Part shown: positions 1-8,462 of the stretch, piece by piece | Layout: the number at the start of each line of letters is the position of its first letter | Position numbering within the stretch: position 1 is the first letter of the stretch | From: Actinomadura atramentaria DSM 43919 | GTDB taxonomy: Bacteria; Actinomycetota; Actinomycetes; Streptosporangiales; Streptosporangiaceae | Direction: 5' to 3' | NCBI RefSeq assembly: GCF_000381885.1 | Contig: NZ_KB907209.1 | Span: 346,478-410,477 of the forward strand | Length of the DNA: 64,000 bases | Notes under the pieces: generated by a model | The model's database searches: none | The model's input: the letters and a program-made list of their open reading frames with translations, nothing else | Told to the model about the DNA's origin: nothing | Made by a program: the position numbers and the translations under genes

Positions 1-1
1 G

Positions 2-1342
2 CCGCAGCCGTGGCTGGCGACCGCGCACGTGCCGGGGCCGTCGCTCGCGCAGACCGTCGTGGAATTGGGGCCGCTGCCGGAGGACAGCGTCCGCGCGGTG
101 TGCGCGGGCGTCGCGGAGGCGCTGGTCGCGGTCCACGCGGCGGGGGTCGTCCACCGGGACCTCAAGCCGTCGAACGTGCTGCTCGCGCCGGACGGGCCGC
201 GCGTCATCGACTTCGGCATCGCGCGCGCCGCCGACACCACGCCGCTGACGCGGACGGGGATGCGGATCGGGTCGCCGCAGTACATGGCCCCCGAGCAGGC
301 GCTCGGCCGGTCCGCGACCCCGGCGATCGACGTGTTCGCGCTCGCGGGCGTCGTCCTGTTCGCCGCGACGGGCCGCACGCCGTTCGGGGACGGGCCCGCC
401 GAGGCGGTGCTGTTCCGGATCGTCCACGGGGAACCGGACCTGGAGGGCTGCCCGGAGTCGCTGCGCGGCCTGCTGGAACGCTGCCTGAACAAGGACCCCG
501 GCGAGCGCCCGTCGCCCCGCGAGATCCTGGACGAGCTGGGCGAGGACGCCGGGCGGACGGGCGCGGACTGGCTCCCGGAGGACGTCACGCGGCGGCTGCC
601 CGCCTACTCCGCCGACCCGCCCCGGCCGATGGGCCCGCCGACGAGCGGGCCGGGCTTCGACCCGGTCGCGCCCGCCGCGCCGCCCGCCCCGGCCCCGGCC
701 GCGCCGTCGGGGACGGCGATCCGGGTGCTGCTGCTGGCGCTCGCGGCGGCGGCCGTCGTCATCGTCGTGCTCGGCGTGACGCTGGTGGCGCTGCGGCCGT
801 GGGAGTCCGGCGGCGGGTCGGGCGGGGCGGCGCGCGGCGACCGGAACCCGGCGGGCGGGACGCCCGCGCCCGCGACCGCCGAGACGTCCGGCCCCGCGAT
901 GCGCGGCGCGCCGGGCGGTACGCAGGCCGCCTCGCCGGACGCGACGTCCGCGCCGGGCGGCGTCGGCGGCGAACTCGGTAAGTACACGGGCATCAATCTG
1001 ACGAGCGGTTACGCGATCTCCTTCACCGAGGACCCCAAGCATCCGAAGCCGAATGCCGGCGGGGACTTCGACGCCAGTTACGACGGGTCGTACCTGTACG
1101 GGGACCAGATCGCCGTGCTTCCGCCGGGCGTTGCCGGAACGTACGAGGCATGCCGCGACGAGACCCGTTACACCGGCATGCTGGATTCGGAGTTCCTGAT
1201 AAAAGGCAAGAAGATCTGTGTGACCACCGGGAGCGGACTGGTCGGACTCCTGGAGATCACCGGCACCGGCACCGAGCCGAAGAGCTACCTCACGTTCGAC
1301 CTGACCGTCTGGCAGGGCGTCCCGCCGACCCCCGGCGAATAG
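2..1342 (+). CDS. Ser/Thr protein kinase with membrane anchor (5' partial)
   Basis: Hanks-type Ser/Thr kinase whose N-lobe lies before the window; the reading frame is open to the left edge. Visible are the catalytic loop HRDLKPSN near nucleotide 152, the DFG motif (IDFGIAR), the APE motif (YMAPEQA) and the C-lobe. A Pro/Ala-rich linker follows, then one strong membrane segment at about nucleotides 720-800, and an outer domain of about 180 residues that starts low-complexity (Gly/Ala/Thr) and ends in a folded, beta-rich part with two cysteines. This is the usual actinobacterial layout of a cytoplasmic kinase with an extracellular sensor. There are no PASTA repeats, so the ligand is unknown. 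The substrate is not indicated by the neighbours. Confidence 0.93.
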   Translation, partial: PQPWLATAHVPGPSLAQTVVELGPLPEDSVRAVCAGVAEALVAVHAAGVVHRDLKPSNVLLAPDGPRVIDFGIARAADTTPLTRTGMRIGSPQYMAPEQALGRSATPAIDVFALAGVVLFAATGRTPFGDGPAEAVLFRIVHGEPDLEGCPESLRGLLERCLNKDPGERPSPREILDELGEDAGRTGADWLPEDVTRRLPAYSADPPRPMGPPTSGPGFDPVAPAAPPAPAPAAPSGTAIRVLLLALAAAAVVIVVLGVTLVALRPWESGGGSGGAARGDRNPAGGTPAPATAETSGPAMRGAPGGTQAASPDATSAPGGVGGELGKYTGINLTSGYAISFTEDPKHPKPNAGGDFDASYDGSYLYGDQIAVLPPGVAGTYEACRDETRYTGMLDSEFLIKGKKICVTTGSGLVGLLEITGTGTEPKSYLTFDLTVWQGVPPTPGE

Positions 1343-1347
1343 CGGGT

Positions 1348-1359
1348 TACCGATCGGTA
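1348..1359. promoter_or_regulatory. 12-bp perfect palindrome before the RraA-like gene
   Basis: TACCGATCGGTA is a perfect 12-bp palindrome lying 11 bases before the ATG of the RraA-like gene and just after the kinase stop codon. Its position suits an operator over the promoter or leader of the downstream gene. No regulator is identified, and a chance palindrome of this size cannot be excluded. Confidence 0.35.
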
Positions 1360-1370
1360 GGCTGAGCGTC

Positions 1371-1853
1371 ATGACCTCCTTCGCGACCGCTGACCTCATC
1401 GACGACTTCGGCGACGAACTGCGGAGCTGCGAGACGCAGTTCCGCCAGTTCGGCGCGCGCACCGCGTTCGCCGGGCCGATCGCGACCGTGCGCTGCTTCC
1501 GCGACAACGGCCTGGTGAAGAAGCGGCTGAACACGCCCGGCGAGGGCCGCGTCCTCGTCGTGGACGGGGCGGGCTCCACCGGATCGGCGCTGATGGGCGA
1601 CCTCATCGCCGCGGCGGCGGTCGAGAACGGGTGGGCCGGGGTCGTCATCAACGGCGTCGTCCGCGACGTCGCGACGCTGCGCACGCTGGACCTCGGCATC
1701 AAGGCGCTCGGCTCCAACCCGCGCAAGAGCGCCAAGGACGGCGCGGGCGCGATGGACGTCCCCGTCGAGTTCGGCGGCGTCGAGTTCCGTCCCGGCGACT
1801 GGCTTTACAGCGACGAGGACGGCATCGTGCTCGCCGCCCGCGCCCTGCGCTGA
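1371..1853 (+). CDS. RraA family protein (aldolase / RNase E regulator-like)
   Basis: This 160-residue protein matches the RraA/demethylmenaquinone-methyltransferase-like fold along its whole length. Visible family features are the Asp-rich start (ADLIDDFGD), the segment [11 protein letters not shown] and the signature [11 protein letters not shown], whose Arg-Asp pair binds substrate and metal in the aldolase members. Relatives act either as 4-hydroxy-4-methyl-2-oxoglutarate/oxaloacetate lyases or as inhibitors of RNase E; sequence alone does not separate the two. It sits alone between the kinase and a membrane protein gene, so there is no pathway context. The ATG start is supported by family length. 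Confidence 0.88.
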   Translation: MTSFATADLIDDFGDELRSCETQFRQFGARTAFAGPIATVRCFRDNGLVKKRLNTPGEGRVLVVDGAGSTGSALMGDLIAAAAVENGWAGVVINGVVRDVATLRTLDLGIKALGSNPRKSAKDGAGAMDVPVEFGGVEFRPGDWLYSDEDGIVLAARALR

Positions 1854-1908
1854 ACCGCCGTCGCGCGCCCGGCGTCCTAATCCCCGAAACCCCGGAGAAA
1901 GGACGCCG

Positions 1909-2511
1909 ATGACGATGATTCGCGCGGTCAACGCGAATCCCGGTGGACGAGTCGACCTCACATTCGGGCCGGGCGGGTTCACGGTGCGGCGGGAGAGTTT
2001 CCTCGACGCGACCGAACGACGCCTGAGCTGGTGTTACAGCACGAGGAAAGTCCTTGTCGCCGTCGCGGTCCTCATCATCGGCGGCCTGCTCTACGCGCAG
2101 CTCGGAATTCCGGTCATGGAGGACTGCGGCCTCAGCGACCGGCAGATCGCGCTGGCCGGGCTGCCGCTCGGGGCGCTCGTCGCCTACCTGCTGTTCGGCC
2201 TGCTGCTGGCCGTCCTCGGGGAGATCGTCGGGTGGATCGTGCTCGGCGTCATGGTCCTCACACTGCCGCTGCTGCTGATCCCCGGCTACCGGCGCTGGCT
2301 GGGCTCGCTGCGGCGGCGCGGTAAGGCGAAGGGCGCGTTCATCGCCGTCCAGCAGATCGCGGGCCTCCGTGAGCAGCCGTACGCGGGCGAGCGGGCCGTC
2401 ACCGTGTGGCTCGCGGGCGGCGCGGTCGTGGAGTACCGGGCGCGCGGCGCGGACGGGGACCGGCTCGCGGGCGGGTTCCGCGCGCTCGCCCCGCACCGGC
2501 ACGCCGGCTGA
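1909..2511 (+). CDS. hypothetical membrane protein
   Basis: I do not recognise a family for this 200-residue protein. It has a soluble N-terminus of about 45 residues, then hydrophobic segments at roughly residues 47-62, 80-100 and 100-125, and a soluble Arg-rich C-terminal half that could be a small cytoplasmic domain. A purine-rich stretch (GGAGAAAGGA) ends a few bases before the ATG and serves as the ribosome site. It is followed by a bidirectional hairpin, so it ends its own transcription unit. Function unknown. Confidence 0.75.
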   Translation: MTMIRAVNANPGGRVDLTFGPGGFTVRRESFLDATERRLSWCYSTRKVLVAVAVLIIGGLLYAQLGIPVMEDCGLSDRQIALAGLPLGALVAYLLFGLLLAVLGEIVGWIVLGVMVLTLPLLLIPGYRRWLGSLRRRGKAKGAFIAVQQIAGLREQPYAGERAVTVWLAGGAVVEYRARGADGDRLAGGFRALAPHRHAG

Positions 2512-2515
2512 CGGA

Positions 2516-2546
2516 CCGGCGGGGCCGGGCGCCCCGGCCCCGCCGG
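2516..2546. terminator. bidirectional hairpin between converging genes
   Basis: A perfect 14-bp GC stem (2516-2529 with 2533-2546) closes on a 3-base loop. It fills the 36-base gap between the stop codons of the membrane-protein gene on the plus strand and the dioxygenase gene on the minus strand. There is no U-tract, which is usual for high-GC actinomycete terminators. It probably serves both genes. Confidence 0.7.
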
Positions 2547-2547
2547 G

Positions 2548-3435
2548 TCACAGGTAGCGGGCGGCGGCGGCCTCGGCGGGCGCGTCCGCGCCCGTCACGC
2601 CGTTCGGGCCCTTCGGGACGCCGTCGTCGATCGCCGCCGGGCAGTTGACCGTCACCCGGTGCATCTTGCGGCGCTGCGTGTAGTCCGCGACGGCGTAGTG
2701 CTGCGTCGGGCGGTTGTCCCAGAACGCCAGCGTTCCGACGCGCCACTTCAGCCGCACCTGGAACTGCGGGTCGCGGACCGCGTCGAACAGCAGCGGCAGG
2801 ATCGCCTCGTTCTCCCGGCGGGACAGGCCGATCAGCCGCGTCACCGACGAGCGGTTCACGAACAGCGCCTTGCGGCCCGTCTCCGGGTGGACGCGCACCA
2901 CCGGGTGGACGACCGGCGGGTTCTTCTCCTGCATGTCGCGCAGGTCCAGGCGGTGGCCCTTGTCGATGGCCTTGCTCACCGACATCGTCAGGTCGTGCTC
3001 GGCGTACAGCTCGTCGCACAGCCGCCGCAGCCACGGGGCCAGCGACTCGTACACCAGGTACATGTTGGCCCACAGCGTGTCCCCGCCGACGTCCGGCAGC
3101 ATCACGGCGCGCAGCAGCGACCCCATCGGCGGCGTCGTCATGAACGTGTTGTCGCTGTGCCACTGGTCGCCGCCCTCGCCCTTGGGGTCGGTCTGGTCCA
3201 GGACGTGGACGGCGCTGCCGCTCGTGTCCATCGGCGGCAGGTTCGCCGTCCCGAACTGCTTCGCGAACGCCACGTGCTGCTCGTCGGAGATGTGCTGCTC
3301 GCGGAAGAACAGCACCTGGTGCTCCAGCAGGCCCGCCCGGATGCGCTGGACCTGCTCCTCCGGCAGCGGCTCCCGGAGGTCGACGCCCTCGACCTCGGCG
3401 CCGATGTTCCTGGTCATGGGGTGGAAAACGATCAC
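2548..3435 (-). CDS. TauD/TfdA family 2-oxoglutarate-dependent dioxygenase
   Basis: This non-heme Fe(II)/2-oxoglutarate dioxygenase belongs to the taurine dioxygenase/TfdA family. It has the N-terminal pattern EVEGVDLREPL, the metal triad start WHSDNTF (His and Asp), and the distal His/Arg region WDNRPTQHYAVADY to MHRVTV. Family members split sulfonates or oxidise aryloxyacids or other small acids; the substrate here is not evident. I start at GTG 3435, since GGAGG lies 9 bases upstream and the next residues (IVFHPMTRNIG) match family N-termini. A longer reading to TTG 3462 is possible. The gene stands alone. A role with the sulfur-type transporters 50 kb away would be speculation. Confidence 0.9.
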   Translation of the reverse strand: MIVFHPMTRNIGAEVEGVDLREPLPEEQVQRIRAGLLEHQVLFFREQHISDEQHVAFAKQFGTANLPPMDTSGSAVHVLDQTDPKGEGGDQWHSDNTFMTTPPMGSLLRAVMLPDVGGDTLWANMYLVYESLAPWLRRLCDELYAEHDLTMSVSKAIDKGHRLDLRDMQEKNPPVVHPVVRVHPETGRKALFVNRSSVTRLIGLSRRENEAILPLLFDAVRDPQFQVRLKWRVGTLAFWDNRPTQHYAVADYTQRRKMHRVTVNCPAAIDDGVPKGPNGVTGADAPAEAAAARYL

Positions 3436-3753
3436 GGGGGACACCCTCCGTCCGACAGCCAAGCAATCGCTAGGTTGATACTAACGCGCGGCTCGCGGAG
3501 GGTCGAGCCCCGGAAAGCGGGTCGCCCGGCCGCTCGCCTGGCGGCTCGCGGCCGTGCGAGTGCGCGGAGCCCCGCATCGCCGTCGAAGAAGGGCTCCCGG
3601 GTTCGTGCGCGTGTGTCGTTGGGGCGAGGGGTGGCGCGGCGGCTTGGTCGCCCGTTGAAAAGGAGCTCTCCCGGGCGCGGAGGCGGCGGCCGGGAGAGCG
3701 GTGGCGGGGCTGTCGGGTGTTCTCGGGTCCGGTTCAGGAGTCCTCGGGTTCCG
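3436..3753. other. gene-free stretch upstream of the dioxygenase gene
   Basis: No convincing gene is seen here. The stretch holds the presumed dioxygenase promoter near 3436-3500, one copy of a dispersed GC-rich repeat, and the 3' trailer of rpsD, which is read toward the dioxygenase gene. Confidence 0.5.
3523..3558 (+). repeat. dispersed GC-rich repeat, copy A
   Basis: These 36 bases occur again without mismatch, in inverted orientation, at 32012-32047. Two looser relatives lie at about 5225-5315. All copies are outside genes. The sequence is built on the words CCGGCCGCTCGCC and CGGCTCGCG and resembles the abundant intergenic repeats of actinomycete genomes. Confidence 0.7.
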
Positions 3754-4359
3754 TCAGCGGGAGTAGTGCTCGACCACGAGCTGCTCGTCGCAGACGATCG
3801 GGATCTCGCGGCGCTCGGGGAGGCGGACGAACTGGGCGGCCAGGGCCTCGGCGCGCATGTCGAGGTAGGGCGGGACGTTCTCGGCGTGGACGCCGGTCGC
3901 GGCGATCTGGAACGGCTCCATCGTCCGGCTGCGCTCGGCGACCGTGATGACGTCGCCGGGGCGCAGGCGGTAGGACGGGCGGTCCACGCGACGGCCGTTG
4001 ACCAGGATGTGGCGGTGGACGACGAACTGCCGCGCCTGGTAGATCGTCCGGGCGAAGCCCGCGCGCAGGACGAGCGCGTCCAGCCGGCGCTCCAGGTCCA
4101 CCAGCAGCGTCTCGCCCGTCTTGCCCCCCGCCTTGGCGGCCTTCGCGAACGCGTTCGCGAGCTGCGCCTCGCGGATGTTGTACTGCGCGCGCAGCCGCTG
4201 CTTCTCGCGCAGCCGCAGCTTGTAGTCCGACTCCTGCTTGCGCGCGCGGCCGTGGACGCCCGGCGGGTACGGGCGCGCCTCGAAGTACTTCACGCTCTTG
4301 GGCGTCAGCGGAATGCCGAGCGCCCGCGACAGGCGGACCTTGGGGCGGGGGTTGTTCAT
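3754..4359 (-). CDS. rpsD: 30S ribosomal protein S4
   Basis: Full-length S4 (201 residues), an RNA-binding protein that starts assembly of the small subunit 5' domain. The N-terminus ([17 protein letters not shown]) and the S4 RNA-binding domain ([38 protein letters not shown]) are intact, and it ends in the conserved [14 protein letters not shown]. The N-terminal zinc cysteines of C+ S4 proteins are absent. It is not in the rpsM-rpsK-rpoA operon but alone, as in Streptomyces. The upstream region carries an iron box 32 bases from the ATG, shared with a divergent DUF2470 gene, which suggests iron-linked expression. Whether the genome has another S4 copy cannot be seen here. Confidence 0.96.
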   Translation of the reverse strand: MNNPRPKVRLSRALGIPLTPKSVKYFEARPYPPGVHGRARKQESDYKLRLREKQRLRAQYNIREAQLANAFAKAAKAGGKTGETLLVDLERRLDALVLRAGFARTIYQARQFVVHRHILVNGRRVDRPSYRLRPGDVITVAERSRTMEPFQIAATGVHAENVPPYLDMRAEALAAQFVRLPERREIPIVCDEQLVVEHYSR

Positions 4360-4375
4360 GGGCGTCCTTCGGTGG

Positions 4376-4394
4376 TTAGGTAATCCTTACTTAG
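4376..4394. promoter_or_regulatory. possible second, weaker iron box
   Basis: These 19 bases (TTAGGTAATCCTTACTTAG) match the iron-box pattern with about three deviations. They overlap the strong box by four bases. Paired overlapping sites are common for dimeric DtxR/IdeR regulators, which can bind as two dimers. Confidence 0.5.
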
Positions 4395-4409
4395 GTAAGC
4401 CTAACCTAG
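4391..4409. promoter_or_regulatory. iron box (DtxR/IdeR/DmdR-type operator)
   Basis: The 19-base sequence TTAGGTAAGCCTAACCTAG fits the actinobacterial iron box (TTAGGTTAGGCTAACCTAA) at nearly every position, including the dyad TAGGTAAGCCTAACCTA. It lies 32 bases from the rpsD start and 15 bases from the start of the divergent DUF2470 gene, so a bound Fe(II)-repressor would block both promoters. The function is assigned by similarity to known sites. Confidence 0.85.
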
Positions 4410-4423
4410 CAAGGAGGAGCCCG

Positions 4424-5200
4424 GTGGGCCAGCAGCGGACCGTGAACGGACCGGCCCCGGCCGAACGCGCGCGCACCCTCGCCTACGGCGTCGCCGGCGG
4501 CGTCCTCGTCACCCCGGGCGTGCCCTACGCGCCGGTGCCCGCGCACATCACCGGCGAGCAGGGCGAGCCGCTGCTGCTCCTGCCCGTCGCCGCCGCGCTC
4601 GTCGGCCGCGAGGACCTGCCCGCGACGCTGCGGATCTCCGACGTCGCGCCCGTCCCGTTCGCCGACCGCGTGCGCGGCCGCGCGTGGCTGCACGGCTGGA
4701 TCACCGAGGTCCCGCCGGAGAGGCGGCGCGCCGCAGCGCTGCGCATCGCACGCCTCCACCCGCGTCCCGAACTGCTCGACCTCGCCCGTCGCGAGGGCAC
4801 CGCCGAGCCCGAGTGGGTGATCCTCGCGCTGGAGCCCGCGCAGATCGAGATCGACGACCCGTGGGGGAGCGCGACGCTCGAACCCGAGGAGTACGCCGCG
4901 GCCTGCCCCGACCCGTTCGTCGCGATCGAGGCGGGCGTCCTCGGCCACCTCGACGCCTGCCACCGCGCCGAACTGGCCCGGCTGCTGCCGGACCTCGGCG
5001 ACCCGGCGCCCGTCGTCCGCCCGCTCGGCCTCGACCGGCACGGCATGTGGCTGCGCTGCACCGTCCCCGCCCCGGACGGCCCGGACCCGCTCGACCTCCG
5101 CGCGCCCTTCGCCGAACCGGCCCACGACCTCCCGGCCCTCCGCCGCGCCTACCGCGCCCTGTTCGAACGCGTCTGCGACGGCCCCCGAACACGCGGCTGA
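4424..5200 (+). CDS. DUF2470 domain protein (HugZ-like, haem-related)
   Basis: This 258-residue protein has an N-terminal split-barrel-like region and a C-terminal DUF2470 domain (EAGVLGHLDACHRAELARLL, then PLGLDRHGMWLRC and the PFAEP...LRRAYRALFERVC tail). DUF2470 is the C-terminal domain of HugZ-type haem-degrading proteins. The actinobacterial members are mostly untested. The GTG start at 4424 is preceded by AAGGAGG, and the iron box sits directly upstream, so iron starvation should induce it. Iron control supports a role in haem or iron use, but the haem-binding His of HugZ cannot be confirmed by eye. It is divergent from rpsD and monocistronic. Confidence 0.82.
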   Translation: MGQQRTVNGPAPAERARTLAYGVAGGVLVTPGVPYAPVPAHITGEQGEPLLLLPVAAALVGREDLPATLRISDVAPVPFADRVRGRAWLHGWITEVPPERRRAAALRIARLHPRPELLDLARREGTAEPEWVILALEPAQIEIDDPWGSATLEPEEYAAACPDPFVAIEAGVLGHLDACHRAELARLLPDLGDPAPVVRPLGLDRHGMWLRCTVPAPDGPDPLDLRAPFAEPAHDLPALRRAYRALFERVCDGPRTRG

Positions 5201-5224
5201 GACCCGCCCGTCGGCTCGCCCGGC

Positions 5225-5315
5225 CGGCCGCTCGCCCGGTCGCTCGCGGACGTCCGGCCGCGGGTCAGAGCGACCCGTCCGGCCGCTCGCCCAACGGCTC
5301 GCGTCCGTGCGGGCG
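5225..5315 (+). repeat. two diverged copies of the dispersed repeat
   Basis: Between the converging DUF2470 and AAA ATPase genes, two stretches (about 5225-5258 and 5279-5315) repeat the words GGCCGCTCGCC and GCTCGCG seen at 3523-3558 and 32012-32047. They are less exact copies. No gene is visible in the surrounding 5201-5404 gap. Confidence 0.5.
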
Positions 5316-5404
5316 CGCGTGGGCGCGCATCCCGTGCGAGCGCGGCGGTACCCGGCGGGCGCACTCCCGCGCGGGTGCGCACCGGGTGCGCGGTTCCCGG
5401 GCGG

Positions 5405-6556
5405 TTACAGGTAGAACCCGGTCGCCGGTTTCTCGGCGGGCTCCTGGCGGGTGCTCTGCTCGCCCTTGCGGAGGGCCGCGAGTTCGGCGAGGGTCGCGCC
5501 CTCCGGGCCGATGTCGGCCTCGGCGGCGGCGCCGTCCAGCCAGGCGACGGACTCGGCGCGGGTGAGCGGCCCCACCTCGATCTGCGCGAGGCAGCGGCCG
5601 GGGCGGACGACGGCCGGGTGCAGCCGCGCCAGGTCCTCGTTCGTGGTGATCGCGACGAGGACGTCGCGGCCCTGCCCGAGCATCCCGTCGGTGAGGTTCA
5701 GCAGCCGGGACAGCCCCTGCCCGGTGGACTGCTTGGCCTCGCCGCGGATCAGCTCGTCGCAGTCCTCCAGGATGAGCAGCCGCCAGCGGCGCTCCTCGTC
5801 GTCGTCCTCGCCGACGGCGACCTCCATCAGGTAGCTGGGCGTGCCGAACAGGGACTCGGGGTCCAGGACGCAGTCGGCCTGGCACCACGACCCCCACGCG
5901 CGGGCGAGGGCGCGCAGCGCGGTGGTCTTGCCGGTGCCGGGCGGGCCGTGCAGGAGCAGCAGGCGGCCCGCGACGTCCTCGCGGCGCAGCGCCATGACGT
6001 CGTCGAGCGCGGCGGCGACCGGCGCGGTGTAGTTGCGCCGGATGTCGGCCCACGAGTCGGACGAGATCGCGCGCTCGGTGCGGACGGGCCCGTGCGAGCC
6101 CATGTGCCAGAACCCCATCTCGACGTTGGTCTCGTCGGTCTTGGGCGGGTCGCTGGCGTCGCGGACGGACTCCGCGAGGATCGCCTCGGCCAGCTCCTCG
6201 CTGCGCGCCGACACCGCGACGTGCGCGCTGCCGTGCTTCCAGCGGCTGGCGATCAGCGTCCAGCCGTCGCCCTCGGCGAGGACCGTCTCGCGGTCGCGGT
6301 CGCGGGCCGAGCGCAGCAGCCGCCCGGCGGCGGGCCGCAGCGGCGCCTCGGCGCGGACGTGCTCCAGCCGGGCGGACCGCGACCACGGCTGGTCGCCGGA
6401 CGCGAAGGGGCGCATCGACAGCATCCCCATGACGTCGGCGGGCGAGCAGGTGTCGTCGACGCTGAGGATCACCGGCAGCGTGAGGTCGGCGCCGGACGCC
6501 GTCGCGACCTCCGGCGCTTCCACCAAGTGCAGGATCTCCCGTGGGCGTTCGGTCAT
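5405..6556 (-). CDS. AAA+ ATPase with DUF5925 domain
   Basis: This 383-residue protein has an N-terminal DUF5925-type half (about residues 20-160) and an AAA+ ATPase half. Walker A GPPGTGKTT, Walker B LLILEDCDEL, sensor 1 AITTNED and the arginine finger region HPAVVRPGRC are all present, so it should hydrolyse ATP. Standard family members occur widely in actinomycetes without a known job. AAA+ proteins of this kind remodel protein complexes. The gene is monocistronic and its ATG start agrees with the domain start. The protein is cytoplasmic, with no signal peptide or membrane segment. Confidence 0.88.
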   Translation of the reverse strand: MTERPREILHLVEAPEVATASGADLTLPVILSVDDTCSPADVMGMLSMRPFASGDQPWSRSARLEHVRAEAPLRPAAGRLLRSARDRDRETVLAEGDGWTLIASRWKHGSAHVAVSARSEELAEAILAESVRDASDPPKTDETNVEMGFWHMGSHGPVRTERAISSDSWADIRRNYTAPVAAALDDVMALRREDVAGRLLLLHGPPGTGKTTALRALARAWGSWCQADCVLDPESLFGTPSYLMEVAVGEDDDEERRWRLLILEDCDELIRGEAKQSTGQGLSRLLNLTDGMLGQGRDVLVAITTNEDLARLHPAVVRPGRCLAQIEVGPLTRAESVAWLDGAAAEADIGPEGATLAELAALRKGEQSTRQEPAEKPATGFYL

Positions 6557-6608
6557 GGGTTCGATGATCGAGGCGGGACGAATGCGGCGTCCACCGGTTT
6601 ATCCCCGC

Positions 6609-7412
6609 TCAGGCGGCGTCACCCTCGCGCCGCTCGGGCTCGGCGGCGGCCGCGCGGGCGGCGCGGCGGGCGGCGCGCTCCTCGGCCTCGCGCCGGTCCA
6701 TCTCGGCGGCCTCCTCCGGCGTCGGGGCGGTGCCGCCGAGGTAGGCGGGCTGCCACCAGCGGTCGTCGCCGGTCGGGACCTCGGGGTACTCGCGCTGCGC
6801 CTTCTCCAGCAGCGCCGACATGCGGCGGTGCAGCTCCTCGGTGACGGCGGCGTAGTCGTCGCCGCGCTGCGGGTGCATCGGCTCGCCGATGAGGATCGTC
6901 ACCGGCACGTTGCGCTGCAGCAGGCGGCGCTTGCGGCCCTTGGTCCACATGCGCTGCGGACCCCAGATCGCGATGGGGACGAGCGGGACCTTGCCCGCGA
7001 CGGCCATCCGGACCGCGCCGCTCTTGATGTCCTTGACCGTGAACGACTGGGAGATCGTGGCCTCGGCGAAGACGCCGACGATCTCGCCCTCCTTCAGCGC
7101 GGTGAGCGCGGCCTTGTACGACGCCGCCCCGGCCTCGCGGTCGACGGGGATGTGATGCATCCCGCGCATGAGCGGCCCGGCGATCCGGTTGTCGAAGATC
7201 TCCTTCTTCGCCATGAACCGGGCGAGCCGCCCGGCGGGGTGGACGGCGAGGCCCGCGAAGATGAAGTCCAGGTAGCTGACGTGGTTGCTCACCAGCACCG
7301 CGCCGCCGGTCGCCGGGACGTGCTCGGTCCCCTCCAGGCGGAACTTCAGGTTCAGCGCCTTGAACAGGGCGAGCGCGGTCTTGATCACCGGCGGGTACAC
7401 GATTTCGGACAT
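6609..7412 (-). CDS. 1-acyl-sn-glycerol-3-phosphate acyltransferase family (PlsC-like)
   Basis: This 267-residue lysophospholipid acyltransferase transfers an acyl chain to a glycerol-phosphate or related acceptor at the membrane face. The catalytic motif NHVSYLD (H-x4-D) lies near residue 43, the acceptor-binding block is near PVDREAG and GVFAEATIS, and the PxxPIAIWGPQRM segment follows. The C-terminal 60 residues are charged and Ala/Glu/Arg-rich. I start at ATG 7412, as the sequence MSEIVYPPVIK matches family N-termini. The much longer open frame upstream is a shadow. It is divergent from the next gene with 162 bases between them. Confidence 0.92.
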   Translation of the reverse strand: MSEIVYPPVIKTALALFKALNLKFRLEGTEHVPATGGAVLVSNHVSYLDFIFAGLAVHPAGRLARFMAKKEIFDNRIAGPLMRGMHHIPVDREAGAASYKAALTALKEGEIVGVFAEATISQSFTVKDIKSGAVRMAVAGKVPLVPIAIWGPQRMWTKGRKRRLLQRNVPVTILIGEPMHPQRGDDYAAVTEELHRRMSALLEKAQREYPEVPTGDDRWWQPAYLGGTAPTPEEAAEMDRREAEERAARRAARAAAAEPERREGDAA

Positions 7413-7574
7413 GGAAGCACCGTACTTGAGCCGTGGCCCCGGGGCGACAAGGGTGGCGGGATCGGCAGCGTCGCCGGGGCCGACGGCGATACGGTCGGCC
7501 GGAGGGGTGCCGCGGCGGCCCCGAACTTTGAGAGGCTTGACCCGTGGCCCGGTGTCCGGGACGGGGAGGAGGCG

Positions 7575-8447
7575 ATGGACGTGGAACCGTTGGACGCGGC
7601 GGCGGACGTACACGCGCTCGTCCGCGACCTGCTGCCGGTGATCGCCCCGTCGGGCTGGCTGGACGGCGGCACGTCCGAGGTGGTGCTGCCCGTCGGCCGG
7701 TCCGAGGCGCGCGCGACCACCTGGACGCTGCTGGAGCGCTGCGCCGAGGCGGAGCCGGCGCGCTGGCCGCGCCTGGTGGACCAGTGGATCCGCGAGATCG
7801 CGGACCGCGCGTTCCTGGCGGTCGGCGAGATGGAGCTGTTCGGCGACGTCCGGGAGCTGCTGCGGCTGCGCATCGTCCCCAAGCTCGCGCCGCGCGACCG
7901 CGAGGGCCTGGTCGTCGTCCCGGCGGGCGACCACTTCGACGCGATGGTGATGATCGAGCACCCGCGCTACGGCGGGCCGCTGACGCGGGCGCGCGCGGGC
8001 CTGCTGGGCCTGCGGCGGCTCGGGTACGTGATGACGAACACGCATGACCGGGAGCTGGCGGACGTCCAGGTCCGCGACCAGCCGCTGCTGCCGGGCCGGG
8101 ACGTGCGGGTCGTGACCAAGCCGGGCAGCCGTTACGTGTCGGCGCTGCTGAGCGAGGTCGACCAGTTCCTCCCGCCGCCGAACGAGCACGGCGCGCTGGT
8201 GGGCGTCCCGTGCCACAGCACGCTGCTGCTGTACCCGATCACCTCGACGGCGGTGCGGACGGTGCTGCCGGTGTTCGCCGAGGTCGTCGCGGAGATGCAC
8301 GCCGCCGCCGACGACCCGTGCGCGCCGGGCGTCTACTGGAGCCACGGCGAGCGGCGGCTGACGCCGCTGGGCCGCGAGCCGGAGCGCCCGCGCGACGGGG
8401 AGTTCGCCGCGCTGCTGCGCCGCCTGCCGGAGGACCCCGGCGCCTGA
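7575..8447 (+). CDS. conserved hypothetical protein
   Basis: A 290-residue soluble protein that I cannot place in a named family. It starts at ATG 7575 with GGGAGGAGG just upstream. The sequence has no signal peptide, membrane segment or recognisable catalytic motif. A conserved-looking block near the C-terminus reads LLLYPITSTAVRTVLPV followed by WSHGERRLTPLG. It is followed after 15 bases by a WYL regulator gene on the same strand, so the two may be cotranscribed. Confidence 0.8.
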   Translation: MDVEPLDAAADVHALVRDLLPVIAPSGWLDGGTSEVVLPVGRSEARATTWTLLERCAEAEPARWPRLVDQWIREIADRAFLAVGEMELFGDVRELLRLRIVPKLAPRDREGLVVVPAGDHFDAMVMIEHPRYGGPLTRARAGLLGLRRLGYVMTNTHDRELADVQVRDQPLLPGRDVRVVTKPGSRYVSALLSEVDQFLPPPNEHGALVGVPCHSTLLLYPITSTAVRTVLPVFAEVVAEMHAAADDPCAPGVYWSHGERRLTPLGREPERPRDGEFAALLRRLPEDPGA

Positions 8448-8462
8448 CGCCGGGGCGGGACC

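Noticed and set aside
2548..3435. Taurine dioxygenase as part of the sulfur-type locus
   Set aside because: The family includes many non-sulfonate enzymes, no leader peptide precedes it, and it lies 50 kb away.
2659..4383. Plus-strand open frame of 574 codons over the dioxygenase and rpsD
   Set aside because: Both minus-strand genes are certain by family match. The plus frame is a codon-phase shadow.
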